Assembly: GCA_016177805.1 (NCBI GenBank)
Contig: JACOUN010000120.1
Span: forward strand, 1-41,464
Source: Rhodocyclales bacterium
GTDB taxonomy: Bacteria > Pseudomonadota > Gammaproteobacteria > Burkholderiales > Rhodocyclaceae
Direction of reading: 5' to 3'
DNA length: 41,464 nucleotides
Shown here: positions 36,877-41,464 of the stretch, piece after piece
Position numbering within the stretch: the first letter of the stretch is position 1
Layout: the number at the start of each line of letters is the position of its first letter
Position numbers and translations under genes: made by a program
Notes under the pieces: generated by a model
The model's database searches: none
The model's input: only the letters and a program-made list of their open reading frames with translations
What the model was told of the DNA's origin: nothing

Positions 36877-36885
36877 TGCTAGAAT
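36877..36885 (+). promoter_or_regulatory. Extended -10 promoter for the RpfE-type/recJ operon
   Basis: TGCTAGAAT (TG-n-TAGAAT) is an extended -10 element 61 nt upstream of the ATG at 36946. No clear -35 is seen. It lies about 90 bp past the MITE-like element, in a stretch less GC-rich than its surroundings. Confidence 0.45.
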
Positions 36886-36945
36886 CTTCGCCCCGACCCA
36901 TTTGCCGTGAGTGCTTCTGTCTGCCATCGAAACGGCCCCGACCCC

Positions 36946-37980
36946 ATGAAAATACACCTGGTACTCCCCGGACTGCTCTGGCCAAATCCGAATACGGTCA
37001 AGCCCGCCGCGGACCTCGATCTTGCCGCCCTTGAGCGCCTGCTCGGCCACGCGCATGTACACATCGCCAACGAAAAAGGCTTCGAGCCATGGCTGGCGCG
37101 CGAATTCGGCCTGAGCGCGGGGGCGCTGGATCAGACTCCGGTGCCCTACGCCGCGTTGCGACGCCTCGGTGAGAGCGGCACGGCAATCTCGGACGGCGAG
37201 TGGCTGTGCGCCGATCCGGTACATCTGCAGTTCGCGCGCGACCAGTTGATACTGTCCGACGCCAGCGACCTCGACATCACCCGCATCGAAGCGACCACCC
37301 TGCTCGATGGCCTCAACCAGTTGCTTGCAACCCAGGAACCGGACTTCGTCCGCTTCGAGGCCAAGTCGCCCAAACGCTGGTACCTGCGCATGAAGACACC
37401 GCCCAACGTGTCGTTCTCGCCGCTCAGCGATGTCACCGGGCGCCCCATCGCCTCCTATCTGCCCGCCGGGCAGGCCGACCGGCGCTGGCAGCGCATCGTC
37501 AACGACATCCAGGTGTTCCTCCACACCCACCCGGTCAACCAGGCGCGCGAGGCGGCCGGCAAGCGCACCATCAACAGCATCTGGTTCTGGGGGCCGGGCA
37601 GCCTGCCGGGCAAGCTCACCTCCCCCGCGCCGCTGGTGCTCTGTCGCAATCGCATCGCCCGAGGGCTGGCGATCGCCGCCGGGGTGCGTCCGGACGTCCC
37701 CAAGCGATTGCCGCAACTGGATGCGCTGGTGGTCCTCGACAACCTGCTGCAGCCCGCACGCAACCTGGACCTCGATGCGTGGCGCAAACAACTGTCGCAC
37801 ATCGAAACGCAGTGGTTCATCCCGGTACTCGCCGCGCTCAAGTCCAGGCACGTCACCGAGTTGCTTATCTCCGCGCCGGGCGAACGCTCGACGCTGGAGG
37901 CGCGCCTTGGCGCCATCGATCTGTGGAAGCTGTGGCGCCGCCCGCTGCCGCTGGATCGCGTAAACGACGCCGCCGCATGA
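36946..37980 (+). CDS. RpfE-type regulatory protein (phosphoglycerate-mutase-like)
   Basis: 344 residues from ATG 36946 (MKIHLVLPGLLWP, the conserved start); the open frame from GTG 36907 has no family support. The sequence matches the cofactor-independent phosphoglycerate-mutase-like proteins called RpfE in Xanthomonas and common in Betaproteobacteria, with PKRWYLRM, NSIWFWGPG and LDNLLQPARN. The name comes from the rpf cluster; I cannot assign an enzymatic activity, and the metal ligands of a real mutase are not evident. It overlaps recJ by ATGA, so the two are co-translated, an arrangement that is common in the group. Confidence 0.85.
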   Translation: MKIHLVLPGLLWPNPNTVKPAADLDLAALERLLGHAHVHIANEKGFEPWLAREFGLSAGALDQTPVPYAALRRLGESGTAISDGEWLCADPVHLQFARDQLILSDASDLDITRIEATTLLDGLNQLLATQEPDFVRFEAKSPKRWYLRMKTPPNVSFSPLSDVTGRPIASYLPAGQADRRWQRIVNDIQVFLHTHPVNQAREAAGKRTINSIWFWGPGSLPGKLTSPAPLVLCRNRIARGLAIAAGVRPDVPKRLPQLDALVVLDNLLQPARNLDLDAWRKQLSHIETQWFIPVLAALKSRHVTELLISAPGERSTLEARLGAIDLWKLWRRPLPLDRVNDAAA

Positions 37981-39668
37981 TCCGCATCACCCCCCGGTCA
38001 ACCCCGGCACGCGCCGTGCAGGGGCTCATCGACGCGGGTGTGCACCCGCTGCTGGCGCCTATCTACGCCGCCCGTGGGGTCGCACGCCCATCCGAGCTGG
38101 ACTACACCCTCAAGGCCCTGCTGCCGCCCGCGGCGCTGCGTGGCGCCGCCGACGCGGCGCAGTTGCTCGCCGATGCGATCGAGGCCGATGCGCGCCTGCT
38201 CATCGTCGCCGACTACGACTGTGACGGCGCCACCGCCTGTGCGGTCGGGGTGCGGGCGTTGCGCGCCTTCGGCGCCGACGTCGGCTACCTCGTGCCCAAC
38301 CGCTTCGAATACGGCTACGGCCTGACGCCGGCCATCGTCGAACTGGCGGCACGCATGCAGCCCGACGTGCTGATCACGGTGGACAACGGCATCGCCAGCG
38401 TCGAAGGAGTGGCGGCGGCGCGCGGCTACGGCATGGCCACCGTGATCACCGACCACCACCTGCCCGGCCCCGCGTTGCCGGAGGCCGACGTGATCGTGAA
38501 TCCCAACCAGCCCGGCTGCGACTTTCCGAGCAAGGCGCTGGCCGGCGTGGGGGTGATGTTCTACACCATGCTGGCGCTGCGCGCCGAGCTGCGCAGCCGC
38601 GGCGCTTTTGCCGGACGCGGCGAACCCAATCTGGCCGAACTGCTGGATCTGGTGGCGCTGGGCACGGTGGCCGACGTGGTCAGTCTCGACCACAACAACC
38701 GCGTCCTGGTCTCGCAGGGCCTCGCGCGCATGCGCGCCGGACGGGTGCAGCCGGGTCTGCGCGCGCTGTTCGCGGTGGCCGGGCGCGAACCCGAACGCGC
38801 CGCCACCTTCGATCTGGGCTTTGCCCTCGGGCCACGCCTGAATGCCGCCGGGCGCATGTCGGACATGAGCCTGGGCATCGAATGCCTAATCACCGACGAC
38901 CCCGCGCGCGCGCTCAACATCGCCCAGCAACTCGACGCGCTCAACCGCGAGCGGCGCGCGGTCGAGCAGGACATGCAGGAAACCGCGCTGGAACGGCTGG
39001 CGGGTTTCGACCCCGGCAACACCGCCTCGGCCAGCCTGTTCGAACCGGACTGGCACCAGGGGGTGATCGGCATCGTCGCCGGGCGCATCAAGGAAAAACT
39101 GCACCGCCCGGTAATCGCCTTCGCGCGCGGCAACGATGGCGAACTGAAGGGCTCGGGCCGCTCGATCTCCGGCCTGCACCTGCGCGACGCGCTGGATCTC
39201 GTGAGCAAGCGCCACCCAGCGCTGATCCTGCGCTTCGGCGGGCACGCGATGGCCGCCGGGCTGACCATACGCGAGACCGACTACGCGCAATTCGCCACCA
39301 CCTTCGAGGAAGTCGTCGCCGCCCTGCTCGGCCCCGCCGATCTGGCACGGCGCATCGACACCGACGGCGCGCTCGAATCAGGCTGGATGAGCCTGGACAC
39401 GGCGCGCCTGATCGAGCAGGACATCTGGGGGCAAGGCTTCGCCGCGCCGGTGTTCGACGACCGCTTTCGCGTCGACAACCAGCGCGTGCTCAAGGACCGC
39501 CACCTCAAGCTGCAACTGTCGAAACACGGCGCGCGCTACGACGCGATCCAGTTCAACTTCGCCGACAGCGCCCCGGCCGACATCCACGCCGCATTCCGCC
39601 TGGCGAGCAACGAATACAACGGCGTGACCAAGTTGCAACTCATGATCGAGCATTTCGAACCGTTGTAG
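37977..39668 (+). CDS. recJ: Single-stranded-DNA-specific exonuclease RecJ
   Basis: 563 residues from ATG 37977, which overlaps the upstream stop (ATGA). The longer frame from 37200 is the shadow of the upstream gene. DHH-family motifs: I, IVADYDCDGATA (metal-binding Asp residues); III, VITDHHLPGP; then the DHHA1 domain with FGGHAMAAGLTI; and a C-terminal OB-like domain. RecJ degrades ssDNA 5' to 3' in the RecF pathway, mismatch repair and base-excision repair. Length and motifs are complete, so it should be functional. It is followed after 65 nt by prfB. Confidence 0.97.
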   Translation: MIRITPRSTPARAVQGLIDAGVHPLLAPIYAARGVARPSELDYTLKALLPPAALRGAADAAQLLADAIEADARLLIVADYDCDGATACAVGVRALRAFGADVGYLVPNRFEYGYGLTPAIVELAARMQPDVLITVDNGIASVEGVAAARGYGMATVITDHHLPGPALPEADVIVNPNQPGCDFPSKALAGVGVMFYTMLALRAELRSRGAFAGRGEPNLAELLDLVALGTVADVVSLDHNNRVLVSQGLARMRAGRVQPGLRALFAVAGREPERAATFDLGFALGPRLNAAGRMSDMSLGIECLITDDPARALNIAQQLDALNRERRAVEQDMQETALERLAGFDPGNTASASLFEPDWHQGVIGIVAGRIKEKLHRPVIAFARGNDGELKGSGRSISGLHLRDALDLVSKRHPALILRFGGHAMAAGLTIRETDYAQFATTFEEVVAALLGPADLARRIDTDGALESGWMSLDTARLIEQDIWGQGFAAPVFDDRFRVDNQRVLKDRHLKLQLSKHGARYDAIQFNFADSAPADIHAAFRLASNEYNGVTKLQLMIEHFEPL

Positions 39669-39695
39669 CAGCCCGTGACCGGGCGGCCCGCGGTG

Positions 39696-39701
39696 TATAC
39701 T
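39696..39701 (+). promoter_or_regulatory. Possible -10 element (TATACT) for prfB
   Basis: TATACT (5 of 6 to consensus) lies 32 nt before the prfB ATG in the recJ-prfB gap, but without a convincing -35 at 16-18 bp. prfB might instead be read from the recJ transcript. Confidence 0.35.
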
Positions 39702-39733
39702 GCCGCGCTTGACGAATCAGGAAGATAGCCGCC

Positions 39734-40838
39734 ATGGAAGCCGAACGCCTCAACACCCTCTCCGAGCAACTGGACGACCTGCGTACCCGCGGTCGCGAAC
39801 TCCGGAGGTATCTTTGACTACGGTGAAAAGGCCAGCAAACTGCAGGAGCTGAACCTCGCGCTGGAAGATCCGGCGGTGTGGAACGACGCCGCGCGCGCGC
39901 AGGAAATCGGCAAGGAAAAGCGCCAGCTCGAAAACATCGTGCTGACGCTGGACGAGATCGAACAGCAATCGACCGACCTCAAGGACTTGTTCGACCTGGC
40001 CGAGGCCGAGGACGACGAGGACACCCTGACGGCGGTCGAGACCGACCTCGTGGGGCTGGAGCAGAAAGTGCATCAGCTCGAATTCCGCCGCATGTTCTCG
40101 CACCCGATGGACCCCAGCTCGTGCTTCATCGAAATCCAGGCCGGCGCAGGCGGCACCGAGGCCCAGGACTGGGCCGGGATGCTGGAGCGCATGTATCTGC
40201 GCTACTGCGAGCGCAAGGGTTTCGAGGTCGAGATCATGGAAGAGTCCGAAGGCGAGGTCGCCGGCATCAAGGGCGCCACGATCAAGGTCAGCGGCGACTA
40301 CGCCTACGGCTTCCTGCGCACCGAAACCGGCATCCACCGCCTGGTACGCAAGAGCCCGTTCGACTCCAACGCGCGTCGCCACACCAGCTTCTCGTCGGTG
40401 TTCATCTATCCGGAGGTGGACGACTCGATTGAGATCGAGATCAACCCGGCCGACCTGCGCGTCGACACCTACCGCGCCTCGGGCGCGGGCGGCCAGCACA
40501 TCAACAAGACCGACTCGGCGGTGCGCATCACGCACGAACCGACCGGGGTGGTGGTGCAGTGCCAGAACGACCGCTCGCAGCACAAGAACCGCGCCGAGGC
40601 GATGTCCATGCTCAAGGCGCGCCTGTACGAGCTGGAACTGCGCAAGCGCCAGAGCGAACAGCAGGCGCTGGAAGACACCAAGAGCGACATCGGCTGGGGT
40701 CACCAGATCCGCTCCTACGTGCTTGACCAGTCGCGCATCAAGGACCTACGCACCAACCACGAAGTCGGCAACACCCAGTCGGTGCTGGACGGCGACCTGG
40801 ACGACTTCATCGCCGCGAGCCTCAAGCAAGGCGTGTAG
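39734..40838 (+). CDS. prfB: Peptide chain release factor 2 (programmed +1 frameshift)
   Basis: RF2 recognises UGA and UAA stop codons and releases the chain at the ribosome. The reading frame is 39734-39814 joined to 39816-40838, giving 367 residues, the usual length. The second part contains the UGA-reading loop [13 protein letters not shown] and the peptidyl-hydrolysis motif [16 protein letters not shown]. The first 27 codons end at an in-frame TGA (39815-39817), where the ribosome must slip by one base. AGGAAG lies 8 nt before the ATG. The usual downstream neighbour lysS is not within the 626 bp that follow; a repeat island is found instead. Confidence 0.97.
39803..39818 (+). promoter_or_regulatory. 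prfB +1 frameshift signal
   Basis: CGGAGG-TAT-CTT-TGA-C: a Shine-Dalgarno-like CGGAGG (39803-39808) stands 3 nt before the slippery CTT-T and the in-frame TGA stop. This is the standard RF2 autoregulatory site: low RF2 slows reading of UGA and favours the shift into the +1 frame. Only one base of the SD-like part differs from the common AGGGGG. Confidence 0.97.
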
Positions 40839-40883
40839 CCGCCAGGGATGCGCCGGACTCCTCCCCTGGCATCCAATACCGTC

Positions 40884-40939
40884 GCACCGGCGCAAGCCGG
40901 TGCCCAGCCTTGCAGTGTGGATTCCGGCTAGCGCCGGAA
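40884..40939. repeat. Two tandem hairpins, possible prfB transcript end
   Basis: Hairpin 1: GCACCGGC-GCAA-GCCGGTGC (40884-40903), an 8-bp stem with a GNRA tetraloop. Hairpin 2: TTCCGGC-TAGC-GCCGGAA (40922-40939; the stem bases are 40922-40928 and 40933-40939). They start 45 nt after the prfB stop. There is no U-tract, so they resemble the dispersed CCGGAA-type intergenic repeats of Proteobacteria more than a classical terminator. Confidence 0.6.
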
Positions 40940-40975
40940 CGACGGACTATCGGTCGGATTTCCGATTCTCTAGCC

Positions 40976-41055
40976 CGTAGGGCGCTGAGCCGCAAGCGTA
41001 ATCCACGGGATGGGAGACACGTACAGCACAAGGCGCATCCCTTGTCGGCCCTACG
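40976..41055. repeat. 80-bp intergenic repeat with CGTAGGGC ends
   Basis: The ends CGTAGGGC (40976-40983) and GCCCTACG (41048-41055) are exact inverted copies. Inside are GCGTAATCCACGG and GCGCATCCCTTG. The pattern resembles the dispersed GTAGGG...GCGTAATCCAC intergenic repeats known from many Proteobacteria; only one copy is in this window. Confidence 0.5.
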
Positions 41056-41404
41056 CTGGCCGTGCCGAAACTTGCGCCACCACCCCACCCGACCAGCCGT
41101 CGGGCGGGGTGCTTCGCAAACTCGCCCTGCGGGCTCAAACAGGCGAAGCCCCTCGATCCGCCCGCCCCATCCTCCGGTTGGCGCGACAGAGGGCGCCAAC
41201 CCCGCGCCCACTCCACCAGTGATGAAAGGTCGGACCGTTGACGGTTTTCCCCCCTCTGCACCGCCGAACGGAGTCCGGGGGCGGCGGGAATTGTCGGGTC
41301 GCTGTTTGAGCGCCGCAGGCGCGAGTTTGCGGCCCGACCCGCCGGCCACGGGCGTAGTGAGGGTACCGGCGCAGCCGGCGGTGCGGCGGGGCGCGTTTTC
41401 TTGG

Positions 41405-41434
41405 GTACTTCTTTGTCGCGCGACAAAGAAGTAC
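41405..41434. repeat. Perfect 30-bp palindrome
   Basis: Two 15-bp halves (41405-41419 and 41420-41434; left half GTACTTCTTTGTCGC) are exact reverse complements with no spacer. It lies in the final part of the repeat island, 30 bp from the window edge. It could be the end of a repeated element that continues outside the window. Confidence 0.8.
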
Positions 41435-41464
41435 CTCGCCCGCCGGGGCGAGACCCGGCCGACG

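Larger units (their letters stand above)
40839..41464. other. Gene-free repeat island downstream of prfB
   Basis: 626 bp in which no open frame looks like a real protein. The frames at 40822-41349 and 40947-41426 on the minus strand translate to low-complexity Arg/Ala/Pro/Gly sequence of the kind often mis-annotated from such repeats. It holds two hairpins after prfB (40884-40939), an 80-bp inverted-repeat unit (40976-41055), and a perfect 30-bp palindrome (41405-41434). The remainder is GC-rich and unassigned. Confidence 0.65.

Noticed and set aside
37200..37976. 259-residue N-terminal extension of RecJ
   Set aside because: It is the out-of-frame shadow of the RpfE-type gene. The RecJ family begins near MIRITPR, and ATGA coupling supports the start at 37977.
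40822..41426. Two minus-strand open frames (175 and 159 codons) after prfB
   Set aside because: They overlap each other and run through several repeats. Their products are low-complexity Arg/Pro/Ala/Gly sequences with no start signal.

Overview
The window is about 41.5 kb of GC-rich chromosome with dense, high-coding bacterial genes. It looks betaproteobacterial, most likely Rhodocyclales-like (the lineage is my inference). The support is an RpfE-type regulatory protein fused by ATGA overlap to recJ and followed by prfB, a ppsA/ppsR divergent pair followed by a DUF2863-like gene, a single-protein PurL, a one-gene LolC/E permease with LolD, and many c-di-GMP proteins. No rRNA, tRNA, CRISPR array, prophage or complete transposase gene was seen.

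Layout. (1) 1-2894: acyl-CoA metabolism. A 4HBT thioesterase and the first part of acetoacetyl-CoA synthetase face left. ETF-ubiquinone oxidoreductase faces right. A TetR-type palindrome (943-960) sits in front of the thioesterase. (2) 3028-11265: ten genes on the minus strand that read like one operon: sco, PCuAC copper chaperone, DUF2946, tonB, TonB-dependent receptor, beta-propeller protein, thioredoxin-like protein, exbB, exbD, crp/fnr-type regulator. The head of the operon carries an FNR/ANR-type box (11395-11408) centred about 40 bp upstream of the likely start site, with a TAGAAT -10. I read this as a copper (or copper-complex) uptake and delivery system switched on by low oxygen or nitrogen oxides. 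It is the most interesting unit in the window. (3) 11555-15406: purL, flanked on both sides by the same compound REP-like repeat. (4) 15753-17853: bactofilin, a membrane coiled-coil protein and an M23 peptidase, a cell-shape module. (5) 18110-22617: ppsA, divergent ppsR, DUF2863-like gene. (6) 22727-26495: an alpha/beta hydrolase, then an HD-GYP protein that has lost its HD residues and a degenerate-GGDEF/intact-EAL protein. A 160-bp MITE-like palindrome is inserted between the last two. (7) 26499-31493: comEC, DUF2062 protein, lolD, lolC/E. (8) 31586-36492: a hemerythrin-histidine kinase translationally coupled to a REC-PAS-GAF-PAS-GGDEF-EAL-REC protein. A second copy of the MITE-like element lies upstream. 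(9) 36946-40838: RpfE-type protein, recJ, prfB with the +1 programmed frameshift. (10) 40839-41464: gene-free repeat island.

How the parts connect. Two themes recur: adaptation to oxygen level (FNR box, Crp/Fnr protein without cysteines, hemerythrin sensor, copper delivery for respiratory enzymes) and c-di-GMP signalling (three proteins, two of them with degraded catalytic domains). Both copies of the MITE-like element lie beside c-di-GMP genes. Start codons were moved from the longest open frame where ribosome-binding sites or family N-termini argued for it, and each case is stated in its entry.
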